DNA of 64,000 nucleotides from Propionigenium maris DSM 9537 (GCF_027925155.1 NZ_BSDY01000015.1:1-64000), one strand, 5' to 3'. Positions 1 through 8,386 are shown, numbered from the stretch's first letter. Numbers and translations are program-made. The notes: generated by a model not told the origin, from the letters alone.

Positions 1-150
1 ATTGATAATCATAGAGTTAGAGGGCTAAGCAGGAAGTTTTTTAATGTTAGTTTAAAGATATTATTATTTACAATAGAAAAGGCCATTGCAATATTGAAAA
101 TTATACAATACTTTTGCAACAGCCTAATTAAGGAAAGTATAGAATTATAA
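1..150 (+). CDS. Possible C-terminal tail of a transposase (partial)
   Basis: Frame 1 is open from the first base to a TAA at 148-150 and encodes 49 residues beginning IDNHRVRGLSRKFF. Basic tails with an NHRVRGL-like stretch occur at the ends of some DDE transposases, so a transposase end is the best guess, but the fragment is short and could be a chance frame. Its last eight codons lie inside repeat copy A, so if it is a transposase the repeat may descend from the right end of that element. The gene starts outside the window. Confidence 0.3.
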   Translation: MDNHRVRGLSRKFFNVSLKILLFTIEKAIAILKIIQYFCNSLIKESIEL

Positions 151-216
151 GTTATTGACCTTGATAAAAAACAGTTACATGAGGTTAGAAAGGGTGGAGC
201 GTCACGCTCCTTTTTA
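124..216 (+). repeat. Terminator-associated repeat, copy A
   Basis: Begins with AAGGAAAGTATAGAATT at 130 and ends with the palindrome GGAGCGTCACGCTCC (196-210) followed by TTTTT. With copy B it forms subfamily 1, whose middle differs from copies C to F. The GGAGC/GCTCC arms around the GTCAC loop followed by T residues resemble an intrinsic terminator. Unlike copies B to F, no terminator is seen just before it. Confidence 0.75.
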
Positions 217-251
217 GCATATGAGAGTGTCAGTTAATGGATTTTAGAAGG

Positions 252-273
252 TGAAAAAGAAGAAACTACTTCT
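252..273 (-). terminator. Weak terminator of the mscS-like gene
   Basis: Read on the minus strand, AGAAG, a six-base loop and CTTCT are followed by TTTTC. The stem has only five pairs. The loop contains the TAG stop codon of the gene, so the hairpin overlaps the coding end. Confidence 0.4.
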
Positions 274-1480
274 CTTTGAGGTAATCTCTAGGAATAGCAA
301 GATCCTCATTGGCTCTAGCGACCCTGTAATGAGGGGACATGATTTCAACACCTTCTGAATGAAATTTATCCTGGATATTTTCGTGAAGTTTTGAAAGGAT
401 GCTTTGAATCTTCTTCTCATGGGTAGTATATGCATTTATCTCATAGGTCACATAGAAGTCATCCAGAGACTTTTGGCGTACAAAGGGAGTAGGTGTATCT
501 GCCACCTCATCAATCTCCTTAGCAGCCTCTATCATAAGCCTTTGAACAACATGCCAGTCCACATCGTAGCCGATGGTGATGCTTGTATAAACTATAACCT
601 TGTACTGGCTGGCTGAATAGGTATAGTTGATAATGGAGCCTGAGAGGATCTTGGAGTTGGGGATTGTAATCCTTTCATTTTTAGGGGTCTTTAACCTTGT
701 TACCAGAAGAGTTCTCTCAAGAACATCCCCCAAAGTATTATCTACCATTATTCTGTCTCCCACTTGAAAGACTCTCATATAGGTAAGGATAATTCCTGCT
801 ACAGCATTTCCCACATAGGAGGATGAACCCAGAGATACAATAAAACCAACAAATACTGTAATTCCTTTAAAGGCTGCGGAACCTGCCCCTGGGAGATAGG
901 GGGACAAAATTACTAATCCCATCAGATATATAAATAACTTAAGAAGGTTATAGGTGGGACCTGCCCATTCAGGATAGAAACCCGGAATTTTTAATTTTTC
1001 TGACTCCACTTTGACAGATATATACCTGAAAACTTCTAAGAAATACTTTAAAACAAGAACAATCACTATAATGGTAAACAGGCTTGGCAGATACTCCAAT
1101 ATTCCCATTGCCACCTTTTGTAGTGGGAGAAGAATCAGCCCTAGCAATTTAGTAGCAATAATTTTAGTGGGGGGATTGATGTAGAATAGCGCAGGGAGTG
1201 TGAAAATTAGAATCAGTGTGAACAATACTACCCTGAGAAGCTTTATGAGGATAGAGTACAGGTACATGCGCATACCTCTGTCAAAAAAAACGGGCTTATC
1301 TGGCTTTGTTTCATTTAGGTCCTCTTCAGGCTCTAGGATTTTTAAAAGCTTTTTCAGCTTGAGTTTATTAAGGATTCTATAGCAAATTTTTATAAATATA
1401 AGATAAAAAATAAAGAGAAGAATACTTATAATGTGTGGGAAAAAATCACTATCAAGCAAATTAAAAAAGTAATCTTTCAT
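266..1480 (-). CDS. MscS-family mechanosensitive channel
   Basis: Encodes a 404-residue inner-membrane channel expected to release solutes during hypo-osmotic shock. Hydrophobic segments are visible near residues 17-34, 80-105, 128-150, 178-200 and 205-235. The last is the pore-type helix, with the Gly/Ser/Ala-rich run GSSSYVGNAVAGIIL. It is followed by the conserved beta domain (FQVGDRIMVDNTLGDV, then RITIPNSKIL) and an alpha/beta C-terminal domain. The extra N-terminal helices make it longer than E. coli MscS and closer to the larger MscS-like channels. The ATG at 1480 follows a clear AGGAGG site. Monocistronic, convergent with the repeat at 124-216. Confidence 0.9.
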   Translation of the reverse strand: MKDYFFNLLDSDFFPHIISILLFIFYLIFIKICYRILNKLKLKKLLKILEPEEDLNETKPDKPVFFDRGMRMYLYSILIKLLRVVLFTLILIFTLPALFYINPPTKIIATKLLGLILLPLQKVAMGILEYLPSLFTIIVIVLVLKYFLEVFRYISVKVESEKLKIPGFYPEWAGPTYNLLKLFIYLMGLVILSPYLPGAGSAAFKGITVFVGFIVSLGSSSYVGNAVAGIILTYMRVFQVGDRIMVDNTLGDVLERTLLVTRLKTPKNERITIPNSKILSGSIINYTYSASQYKVIVYTSITIGYDVDWHVVQRLMIEAAKEIDEVADTPTPFVRQKSLDDFYVTYEINAYTTHEKKIQSILSKLHENIQDKFHSEGVEIMSPHYRVARANEDLAIPRDYLKEK

Positions 1481-1692
1481 AGATAAAACCTCCTGAAGAC
1501 ATTATCTACACTTTTCAAGTGTTCATTGGGATTTCCTACATAATTATATTTTAAATGGAGTATGACAGTCTCAGTTGAATACTTAAAAAACTATTAAAAA
1601 ACACATAAAACGCAAATTGTCATAGAAAACCCTTTTTGTTTTTGGACAAAAACGTTATAATGGATTTGTTAAACTATATCAGGAGGATACAG

Positions 1693-2346
1693 ATGAAAAA
1701 GAGTTTTTTAATTATTTCAACACTGTTGCTGCTACTTGTTTCTATTACAAGTTTCAGTATGGGGGAGAATGAAATAAAAACTCTCTACAACGAGATGAAG
1801 TTATCTAAGGAGATTTCCTACGACCTTTTCAAGGATGCAATGATCGGCTACAGCAGGATCGATGCAAAGAAAAAAAAGGATGTTATAACTATTATCGACT
1901 ACTCAAAGCCCTCTACTGAAGAGAGATTTTATGTTCTCGACCTGAAAAGAAAAGAGGTTATCTTTAAGACCTATGTTTCCCATGGGGTGAATACTGGAGG
2001 GAATGAAGCAAGCAGATTTTCCAACACACTGAACTCCCGTCAGAGTTCTTTAGGGTTCTTCTTAACCAATGAAACCTACTACGGGAGAAATGGTTACTCC
2101 CTTAGGCTGGATGGCCTGGAGAAGGGGATAAACGACAGAGCCAGAGAAAGAACCATTGTTATTCATGGAGCAGCCTATGCTACAGATGACTTTATTAGAA
2201 GAAACGGGAGGCTGGGGAGAAGTTGGGGATGCCCTGCACTGCCAGATAATCTGAGTAAAGAGGTTATCGATACCATTAAGAATGGAAGCGTGTTGTTTGT
2301 TTATGGGAATGACAACACTTATTCAAATAAAACAAATATCTTATAG
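1693..2346 (+). CDS. Murein L,D-transpeptidase-like protein (YkuD_2 type)
   Basis: A 217-residue secreted protein with an N-terminal signal sequence (residues 1-22, hydrophobic core after KK). The catalytic region matches the YkuD_2 L,D-transpeptidase family: an HG motif at residues 158-159 and GRSWGCPALP, with the presumed nucleophile Cys180. Family members act on peptidoglycan in the periplasm, forming meso-DAP crosslinks or attaching proteins; which reaction this one performs cannot be told. The ATG at 1693 was chosen because AGGAGG lies just before it and the signal peptide begins there; an in-frame upstream ATG at 1636 would add 19 unlikely residues. Confidence 0.85.
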   Translation: MKKSFLIISTLLLLLVSITSFSMGENEIKTLYNEMKLSKEISYDLFKDAMIGYSRIDAKKKKDVITIIDYSKPSTEERFYVLDLKRKEVIFKTYVSHGVNTGGNEASRFSNTLNSRQSSLGFFLTNETYYGRNGYSLRLDGLEKGINDRARERTIVIHGAAYATDDFIRRNGRLGRSWGCPALPDNLSKEVIDTIKNGSVLFVYGNDNTYSNKTNIL

Positions 2347-2349
2347 AGA

Positions 2350-2377
2350 AAAGCTGGATCTTATTCCAGCTTTTTTT
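2350..2377 (+). terminator. Intrinsic terminator after the L,D-transpeptidase-like gene
   Basis: AAGCTGGA and TCCAGCTT form a stem around a short loop, followed by seven T residues. It starts three bases after the stop codon. Confidence 0.9.
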
Positions 2378-2379
2378 AA

Positions 2380-2700
2380 TATTTAGGATTTAAATTATTG
2401 GAGAATAATTTAGTATTCAGGTGAAAATTAGGGGCTTGGAGTGAGTAGGAAAAAGGTTATTTCGTAGGTGCAGGGAGCAAATCCCCAATAAATGGCGGTT
2501 CCAATAGAAGATTAAAATCACTATCAGACGAATTATCCCAAAAATACTCAATCTTTGTATGGATCAGTTGATATTATGACACTTTTTTAATAGAGAATTA
2601 AAAGATACAAAAAAAACATTGATTTTACTGGGGTTAAAGGGGTGAAGAAGATAGTGGATAAAATGAACTTTTTTAGAACAAAAGTGTACGGATAGGCTTG
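2380..2700. other. Intergenic stretch without a recognised gene
   Basis: No open frame with a ribosome site and no RNA fold that I recognise were found in these 320 bases. It may be decayed sequence between the transpeptidase-like gene and the hup promoter. Confidence 0.5.
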
Positions 2701-2801
2701 TAACCCTTAAAAAATAAGGGCTTTTTAAAAAAAGTTGTTGAAATAATAAAAATTCTATGGTATAAAAGATTAAGCGTAAAGCCCTTATATTTCAAGGGTT
2801 A
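2701..2801 (+). repeat. Long inverted repeat bracketing the hup promoter
   Basis: The arms at 2701-2724 and 2778-2801 are inverted copies matching at 22 of 24 positions and enclose the whole promoter. Each arm also contains its own small hairpin (CCCTTA/TAAGGG on the left, CCCTT/AAGGG on the right). The left arm is followed by CTTTTT and could terminate upstream transcription. The right arm lies in the hup leader, just before the AGGAGG site. Confidence 0.85.
2738..2766 (+). promoter_or_regulatory. hup promoter
   Basis: TTGAAA at 2738-2743 and TATAAA at 2761-2766 are separated by 17 bases, a near-consensus housekeeping promoter 55 bases before the hup start codon. Confidence 0.8.
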
Positions 2802-2820
2802 ATAATAGGAGGTAGTAATA

Positions 2821-3096
2821 ATGACTAAAAAAGAGTTTGTAAAATTATTTTTTGAAAAGGGTGGATTTGAATCAAAAGCAGACGCTGAAAGAAAGCTAGA
2901 TGCATTCCTTGGAACTGTAGAAGAAGTACTTAACGAAGGTGAAGAAGTAAACTTCATCGGATGGGGAAAATTTGAAGTAGCTGAGAGAGCAGCTAGAATG
3001 GGAAGAAACCCTAAGACTGGAGAAGAGATCCAGATCGAAGCTAAGAAAGTTGTAAAGTTCAAGGCTGGAAAGAAGCTTAACGATAAAGTTAACTAA
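2821..3096 (+). CDS. hup: HU/IHF-family DNA-bending protein
   Basis: A 91-residue nucleoid protein, the usual HU length. The N-terminal helices (MTKKEFVKLFFEKGGF) are followed by the conserved FIGWGKFEVAERAARMGRNP segment leading into the DNA-clasping arm. GRNPKTGEEIQI is the typical beta-arm sequence; the tip carries the conserved Arg-Asn-Pro that intercalates into DNA. AGGAGGT sits eight bases before the ATG. It is alone in its transcription unit, with a strong promoter inside an unusual inverted repeat and a strong terminator, as expected for a very abundant protein. HU rather than IHF is inferred from the presence of a single gene. Confidence 0.95.
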   Translation: MTKKEFVKLFFEKGGFESKADAERKLDAFLGTVEEVLNEGEEVNFIGWGKFEVAERAARMGRNPKTGEEIQIEAKKVVKFKAGKKLNDKVN

Positions 3097-3107
3097 TTAA
3101 TAAAGTA

Positions 3108-3137
3108 AAAACCTTCCGTAATGGAAGGTTTTTTTAT
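3108..3137 (+). terminator. Terminator after hup
   Basis: AAACCTTCC and GGAAGGTTT pair around GTAAT and are followed by a run of T residues. Confidence 0.9.
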
Positions 3138-3146
3138 TATGGAAAT

Positions 3147-4793
3147 TTAGAGGCTAAAGTCGCTATTGGGATCCTTACACCACTCTATAAACTCCCTGTC
3201 CCGCAGGGGCTTTGAAAGGTAGTAGCCCTGGATATAGTCGCATCCCAGATCCCTTAGGATGTTGAAGGCCTCCTCATCCTCTACTCCTTCAGCCAAAGCC
3301 GTTACCTTCATTATGTGAGCCAGCTCAATGGAGGATCTCACTATATCCCTGTTCTCCCGGTTCGTAGTTATATCGGTGACGAACATCTTATCGATCTTTA
3401 TCTTATCAAAGGGAAGCTTCTTGATATAGGATACAGAGGAGTAGCCTGTACCAAAGTCATCCAATGAGAAGGTAGGGCCATAGGACTTGACCTCCCTCAT
3501 GGCTGAGGCGATGTCTGTGAAGTCCTCTATAAGGTCCCTTTCCAGTACCTCTATCTCAATCTTATGCAGGGGCAGTCCCAGGCTGCTGAACCCCTTTAAC
3601 GAACTTATAAAGGCGGGGTTTTTTATATACTTTAGGGGGACGTTTACAGAGAGGTTTATATCTATCCCCTCCCTCCTGAATAGGTTTATAGCCTTTAGGG
3701 ATTCCCAGATAATCCAGTGGGTGATCTTGTTGATAAAGGTTGTGGTCTCAAGGTAGGGAATAAACTCATCGGGACGTATTATCCCTTTGTCTGGATGGAG
3801 CCACCTGATGAGGACCTCAGCCCCCTCCAACCTCCTGGACCTAACATCCACCTTAGGCTGGAAGCAGAGGTAGAACTCCTTCCCCTTGAGGGCTCTTGGC
3901 ATTTCACTGAAGAGCTGGAAGTTCATAACGTCCCTCTGGGAGACCTCGGGGATGAAGAGGTAGAAGTCCAGCAGGTTTTTTCTGGCAAAGAGTCTGGCCA
4001 TCTCAGCCTTCTTGATGAGCTCGATGGTATCCTTGGTGTATCCGGAGATTCCCAGGGAGATCTCAGGGTAGAACTCAGCCTCCTCCAGCTTTATAGTGCC
4101 CCTGAGGATCCTTGAGAGGTCCTTGAAGACCTCCTCGGTGCTCACCTGGGTAAGGAGTATGGCAAACTGGTTGTCTGAGAAGTGGAAGACCTCTCCTCCT
4201 CCTATGGTATCGTCGATGTTAGTGAGCTTGCTGGCAAACTTTTTAATGATGTCGCTGGTGACATCGTATCCCAGGTTTGAGATAGCCTTGGAGTAGTTTT
4301 CTATCTTGAGGAGGGCCAGAAAGTATTCCTTATCCCCCTCAAAATTGGTATTCTCAAAGTACTTTCTGTTTCTAAGGTTGGTTGTGGTGTTGTAGAAGGT
4401 GATGGTGTTTATCTGCTTCAGGTAGTTGACCAGAAGCTCCAGTACTCCTCCCATGAGGGAACCTATAATTACAAAGAAGACAACCCTTATGGTCCAGTTT
4501 TCCACCGGCTGCATGGTCATGAGGGCTACCTCTATGGGCATATAGGGCCCCAGTATAAGTCCTCCAGCAGCACCAAAGACAGCTCCCCCGAGGGTACCAA
4601 AGAGGAGGCTTCCCAGAAAGATAGGGAAGTACATGAGGTGAAGATAGGCAAACTTAGTCCCTCCAGTGAAGTACACCACACCTCCTATGAGAAGCTGTAA
4701 TCCAAGAAGAAGGACTACAACCAGGATCCTCTTTATTCCTCTGGGGTTTACCCAGTTATCTATGAGATTGGTCATGGAAACTAAATTAATCAT
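3147..4793 (-). CDS. Membrane EAL-domain c-di-GMP phosphodiesterase with a decayed GGDEF domain
   Basis: A 548-residue protein. The first ~120 residues hold about five membrane segments. A GGDEF-like domain follows, but its signature position reads FSDNQFAILL, so it is probably not a cyclase and may bind GTP or serve structurally. The C-terminal EAL domain reads EVLIRWLHP at the signature and keeps the metal and catalytic positions (VNVP, EIEVLE, DDFGTGYSS, IKIDK, AEGVED, QGYYLSKP), so it should hydrolyse c-di-GMP. The ATG at 4793 follows GGGAGGG; a TTG 24 bases upstream is the alternative. The window also encodes a diguanylate cyclase (27969-29501). Confidence 0.88.
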   Translation of the reverse strand: MINLVSMTNLIDNWVNPRGIKRILVVVLLLGLQLLIGGVVYFTGGTKFAYLHLMYFPIFLGSLLFGTLGGAVFGAAGGLILGPYMPIEVALMTMQPVENWTIRVVFFVIIGSLMGGVLELLVNYLKQINTITFYNTTTNLRNRKYFENTNFEGDKEYFLALLKIENYSKAISNLGYDVTSDIIKKFASKLTNIDDTIGGGEVFHFSDNQFAILLTQVSTEEVFKDLSRILRGTIKLEEAEFYPEISLGISGYTKDTIELIKKAEMARLFARKNLLDFYLFIPEVSQRDVMNFQLFSEMPRALKGKEFYLCFQPKVDVRSRRLEGAEVLIRWLHPDKGIIRPDEFIPYLETTTFINKITHWIIWESLKAINLFRREGIDINLSVNVPLKYIKNPAFISSLKGFSSLGLPLHKIEIEVLERDLIEDFTDIASAMREVKSYGPTFSLDDFGTGYSSVSYIKKLPFDKIKIDKMFVTDITTNRENRDIVRSSIELAHIMKVTALAEGVEDEEAFNILRDLGCDYIQGYYLSKPLRDREFIEWCKDPNSDFSL

Positions 4794-4985
4794 GAGACTC
4801 CCTCCCTTTTCCCTCAATTAAAGTATATTATCCTCTAAAAAAAAATCCTTTTAAATTTTGTAAGGGCAAGTTATATAAAAAAATAAAAAAGGAAACATAA
4901 TTATTTTTTAAATAAACTTAATGTAAATAAATTATTCAAAAGGTTGTTGCAATATAATATCAAAGGCGAAAAAGGGGGAAAAGTA

Positions 4986-7043
4986 ATGAAAAACTATGAA
5001 ATGAGTCAGATAAGAAATGTAGCTTTTCTTGGTCATGGAGGAAGCGGTAAAAGCACCCTGGTAGAGTCACTCCTGTATACTTCCGGCGCAACAAAGAGGA
5101 TGGGATGCGTGGAAGAGGGAACAACAATCTCGGATTTTGATAAGGAGGAGGTCCACAGAAGGTTTTCTATAAACACCTCTGTAATACCTCTGGAGTATGG
5201 TGGACACAAGTACAATATCTTGGATACTCCCGGTTACTTTGACTTTAAGGGAGAGGTAGTATCAGCCCTTAGAGTAGCTGGTGGCGGAGTAATAGTTATA
5301 GATGCCACAGCTGGAGTAGAGGTAGGAGTTGAGAAGGCATGGAGAATGCTGGAGGAGAGAGGAATTCCAAAGCTTATCTTTATAAATAAGATGGATAAGG
5401 GATTCATTAGCTATGAGAAGCTTCTTGGTGAGATGAAGGAGAAGCTCGGTAAGAAGGTAGCTCCATTCTGTATTCCTATGGGTGAAAAGGATGATTTCCA
5501 AGGTTTTGTAAATGTAGTCGACCTCAAGGGAAGAAGGTTTGACGGGAAGAAGTGTGTGGACTGTGAGATTCCAGAGGATATAGACTACTCTGGAGTAAGG
5601 GATATGCTCTTTGAAGCGGTGGCTGAAACAGATGAGGAGCTCATGGAGAAGTACTTTGGCGGTGAGGAGTTTACCGTGGAGGAGATCCACAGAGGGCTTC
5701 ACAAGGGAGTAGTAGCTGGAGATGTAGTCCCTGTGGTGGTAGGATCTGCCCTCAAGGGGATAGGAATACACACCCTCTTTGATATGCTCTACGACTATAT
5801 GCCCACACCTCAGGAGATGCATGAGGGAGTGAGAGAGGGGATAAACCCAACAAACGATGAGATAGAGGTGAGAAGGGTAGATGAGAAGGATCCATTCTCG
5901 GCAATCGTCTTTAAGACTATAGTTGACCCATTTGTGGGTAAGATCTCTCTATTTAAGGTGAACTCAGGAAGCCTCAAGAGGGATACAGAGGTACTCAATG
6001 TCAATAGAAACAAGAAGGAGAGGATAGCCAATATATCCTTCCTCAGAGGAATCAATCAGCTGGAGGCAAATGAGATCAAGGCTGGTGATATAGGAGCTAC
6101 AACTAAGCTACAGTATACACAGACTGGAGATACCCTTTGTGATAAGAGCAGCCCTATAAGGTATGAGGATATAAACTTCCCTAAGGCCTGCCTATACCTG
6201 GCAGTGGAGCCTCAGGACAAGACCGATGATGAGAAGATAAGTACATGCCTTCAGAAGCTTACAGAGGAGGATCCAACCTTTGTGGTGGATAGAAACTATG
6301 AGACTAAGCAGCTCCTCATAGGGGGACAGGGAGAGAAGCACCTTAAGGTGGTAATCCATAAGCTTGAAAATAAGTTTGGGGTACACAGTGTGATCTCAGA
6401 ACCGAAGATCAGCTACAGGGAGACTATAAAGAAGGTAATAGAGGTACAGGGAAAGCACAAGAAGCAGACTGGAGGATCGGGACAGTACGGAGATGTACAT
6501 ATTAAATTTGAACCTTCCTCAGAGGAGTTTGTATTTGAGGATAAGATCCACGGAGGATCTGTGCCGAAGCAATATATCCCTGCAGTAGAGAAGGGACTTA
6601 TAGAGGCCAAGGTAAAGGGAGTGCTGGCTGGATATCCAATGATAAACTTCAAGGCAACCCTCTACGACGGATCCTACCACTCGGTGGACTCCAATGAGCA
6701 CTCCTTTAAGCAGGCAGCAATTCTCGCCTTCAGAAAGGGGATCCCTGAGGCAAAGCCGGTATTGCTGGAGCCTGTAATGAAGGTGGAGATAACAATACCA
6801 GATGACTACATGGGAGATATCATGGGAGACCTCAACAAGCGTAGGGGAAGGATACTTGGAATGGATCCAACGGATCACGGAGAGCAGAAGGTAGTGGCTG
6901 AGGTGCCTCAAAATGAGATGCTCAAGTATGCAACAGACCTGAGAGCTCTTACCCAGGCAAGAGGAAGCTTCGAACTCTCCTTTGAGAAGTTCCAGGAGAT
7001 GCCTGATAACCTGGCTCAGGGAGTGATTGAAAGTTCAAAATAA
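4986..7043 (+). CDS. EF-G-like translational GTPase (FusA2 type)
   Basis: A 685-residue five-domain GTPase homologous to elongation factor G. The P-loop is GHGGSGKS (residues 16-23) and the specificity motif NKMD lies at 134-137. The G3 motif reads DTPGYFDF (80-87): the catalytic His of true EF-G (DTPGH) is Tyr84, as is typical of the EF-G-like paralogue subfamily. GGSGQYGDVHIKFEP marks domain IV and the rest of the C-terminal domains is complete. It is therefore probably a paralogue rather than the main elongation factor; its role is not settled. ATG 4986 follows AAAGGGGGAAAAG. A TATAAT at 4953-4958 argues against the upstream TTG at 4944 as start. Confidence 0.9.
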   Translation: MKNYEMSQIRNVAFLGHGGSGKSTLVESLLYTSGATKRMGCVEEGTTISDFDKEEVHRRFSINTSVIPLEYGGHKYNILDTPGYFDFKGEVVSALRVAGGGVIVIDATAGVEVGVEKAWRMLEERGIPKLIFINKMDKGFISYEKLLGEMKEKLGKKVAPFCIPMGEKDDFQGFVNVVDLKGRRFDGKKCVDCEIPEDIDYSGVRDMLFEAVAETDEELMEKYFGGEEFTVEEIHRGLHKGVVAGDVVPVVVGSALKGIGIHTLFDMLYDYMPTPQEMHEGVREGINPTNDEIEVRRVDEKDPFSAIVFKTIVDPFVGKISLFKVNSGSLKRDTEVLNVNRNKKERIANISFLRGINQLEANEIKAGDIGATTKLQYTQTGDTLCDKSSPIRYEDINFPKACLYLAVEPQDKTDDEKISTCLQKLTEEDPTFVVDRNYETKQLLIGGQGEKHLKVVIHKLENKFGVHSVISEPKISYRETIKKVIEVQGKHKKQTGGSGQYGDVHIKFEPSSEEFVFEDKIHGGSVPKQYIPAVEKGLIEAKVKGVLAGYPMINFKATLYDGSYHSVDSNEHSFKQAAILAFRKGIPEAKPVLLEPVMKVEITIPDDYMGDIMGDLNKRRGRILGMDPTDHGEQKVVAEVPQNEMLKYATDLRALTQARGSFELSFEKFQEMPDNLAQGVIESSK

Positions 7044-7057
7044 AAAAAAATAGATAG

Positions 7058-7084
7058 GGAGACGGTGGAGCTGTCTCCTTATTT
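7058..7084 (+). terminator. Hairpin after the EF-G-like gene
   Basis: GGAGAC and GTCTCC pair around a nine-base loop, then TTATTT. The T-tract is weak, so read-through into the 68-residue gene is likely. The stem sequence recurs in the stronger terminator at 7333-7361. Confidence 0.55.
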
Positions 7085-7111
7085 GGTAGGATAAGGAAGG
7101 GGGAAGGAACA

Positions 7112-7318
7112 ATGGCTATAACAAGGGAAGAGATAAAGAAGGAGTTAGATAAGTTGGTCTACGATGTTATGGGAGAGTATGAGGAGTTTATCACAGATGA
7201 AATGAGAGATGAGATGGTAAACCAGGTACTGGCAACTGTGTCCAGGCACAAGAAGTACAGTGCCAGTGATTTGAAGAGGTCCTTCAGATCGGTATTGGCA
7301 GGAAAACTGAAGGGTTGA
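7112..7318 (+). CDS. Small acidic/basic helical protein of unknown function
   Basis: A 68-residue protein with a good ribosome site (AAGGAAGGGGGAAGG) before the ATG. It is rich in Glu, Asp, Lys and Arg and looks wholly alpha-helical (MAITREEIKKELDKLVYD, then MVNQVLATVSRHKKY), with no signal peptide or Cys. I do not recognise the family. It lies 68 bases after the EF-G-like gene behind a weak terminator and before a strong one with nearly the same stem, so the two genes may be co-transcribed. Confidence 0.7.
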   Translation: MAITREEIKKELDKLVYDVMGEYEEFITDEMRDEMVNQVLATVSRHKKYSASDLKRSFRSVLAGKLKG

Positions 7319-7332
7319 TATTAGATAGTGGA

Positions 7333-7361
7333 GGAGACAGATAAACCTGTCTCCTTTTTTT
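7333..7361 (+). terminator. Terminator after the 68-residue gene
   Basis: GGAGACAG and CTGTCTCC form an eight-pair stem with a six-base loop followed by seven T residues. Confidence 0.9.
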
Positions 7362-7568
7362 GTGGGGAATAGGGGGAGTCCCGAAGGTATAAAACCGAAT
7401 TAGTGGGTGGTAGCCTTTAAAATCTCATTATAGTCAGACAATGATTTTTTCTTTAAAAAATGGATACCTGGTTTTTAAGGTGTTTGATAAAGATGAGTAG
7501 GGAGAGTTGACATATCCTCTCTATTTTGTTAATATAACTCCTCGCTATGAAAAATATGGGGGTGGAAT

Positions 7569-8294
7569 ATGAATAAACTTTCTTTGGAGTCCTATGAAAA
7601 AATGGCTGATGACTATGCAGAATATGTGGACAATAAACCCTGGAATGCTGACTATGAAAGGCCGGCAACCCTTTCCCTTGTGGGGGAGGTAAGGGGTGAG
7701 AAGATTTTAGATGCAGGGTGTGCAGCAGGATGGTATAGTAAGAAGTTTCTGGAGATGGAAGCAAGGGGTGTTGTAGGTTTAGATTTTAGTCCTGAAATGA
7801 TAAAGATCGCAAATCACCGTTTAAAGGGTGAAGTAAAGGGGAGTTATAATTTCTACTGCCATGATTTAAATGAGAGGATGGACTACCTGCAGGATAAGAC
7901 CTTTGATAAGGTTGTAAGCTCCCTGACGCTGCATTATTTGGAAGATTGGAGTACTGCTCTCAATGAATTTAACAGGGTCTTAAAGGATGAGGGGAAGCTG
8001 GTAATATCGATCCACCACCCCTTTATGGAATATCTGGTCTTTGAAAAGGAGGATTATTTTAGGAGGGAACTGACTACAGATATTTGGAATATGAATGGAA
8101 GGGAAGTAGAGGTAAGGTTTTACACAAGACCCCTCCATGAAGTAATAAACAGTATAACAGGTGCTGGTTTTTTAATAGAAGAGATCCTGGAACCAATGCC
8201 TACCTTGAAATTCAAGGAAAAGAATAGTAAAGCATATGAAACCCTGACCAAGAGGCCACAGTTTTTATTTATAAAAGCTATAAAGAATAGGTAA
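7569..8294 (+). CDS. Class I SAM-dependent methyltransferase
   Basis: A 241-residue cytosolic enzyme. SAM-binding motif I is ILDAGCAAGWYSKKF near residues 40-54, the acidic end of strand 2 is VGLDFSPEMIKIA, and the motif near residue 115 is DKVVSSLTLHYLEDW, all typical of the Methyltransf_11/25 superfamily (UbiE/BioC-like). The substrate cannot be read from sequence. ATG 7569 follows GGGGGTGG. It stands alone between two terminators. Confidence 0.85.
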   Translation: MNKLSLESYEKMADDYAEYVDNKPWNADYERPATLSLVGEVRGEKILDAGCAAGWYSKKFLEMEARGVVGLDFSPEMIKIANHRLKGEVKGSYNFYCHDLNERMDYLQDKTFDKVVSSLTLHYLEDWSTALNEFNRVLKDEGKLVISIHHPFMEYLVFEKEDYFRRELTTDIWNMNGREVEVRFYTRPLHEVINSITGAGFLIEEILEPMPTLKFKEKNSKAYETLTKRPQFLFIKAIKNR

Positions 8295-8357
8295 ATATAA
8301 GATATTATCAGATTCCTGTTTACATGAAATCTCTATGTGAAAGCAGTATAAGAAAAA

Positions 8358-8385
8358 GAAGAAGGCTATAGCCTTCTTCTTTTGT
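8358..8385. terminator. Bidirectional terminator between the methyltransferase and TonB receptor genes
   Basis: AGAAGAAGGC and GCCTTCTTCT pair around TATA, with A residues before and T residues after, so it can serve both converging genes. Confidence 0.85.
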
Positions 8386-8386
8386 A

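Noticed and set aside
4944..4985. TTG start of the EF-G-like gene
   Set aside because: A TATAAT box lies inside this stretch and ATG 4986 has its own ribosome site.
5262..6911. Several long minus-strand frames opposite the EF-G-like gene
   Set aside because: No ribosome sites and no recognisable domains; the plus-strand gene explains the codon pattern.
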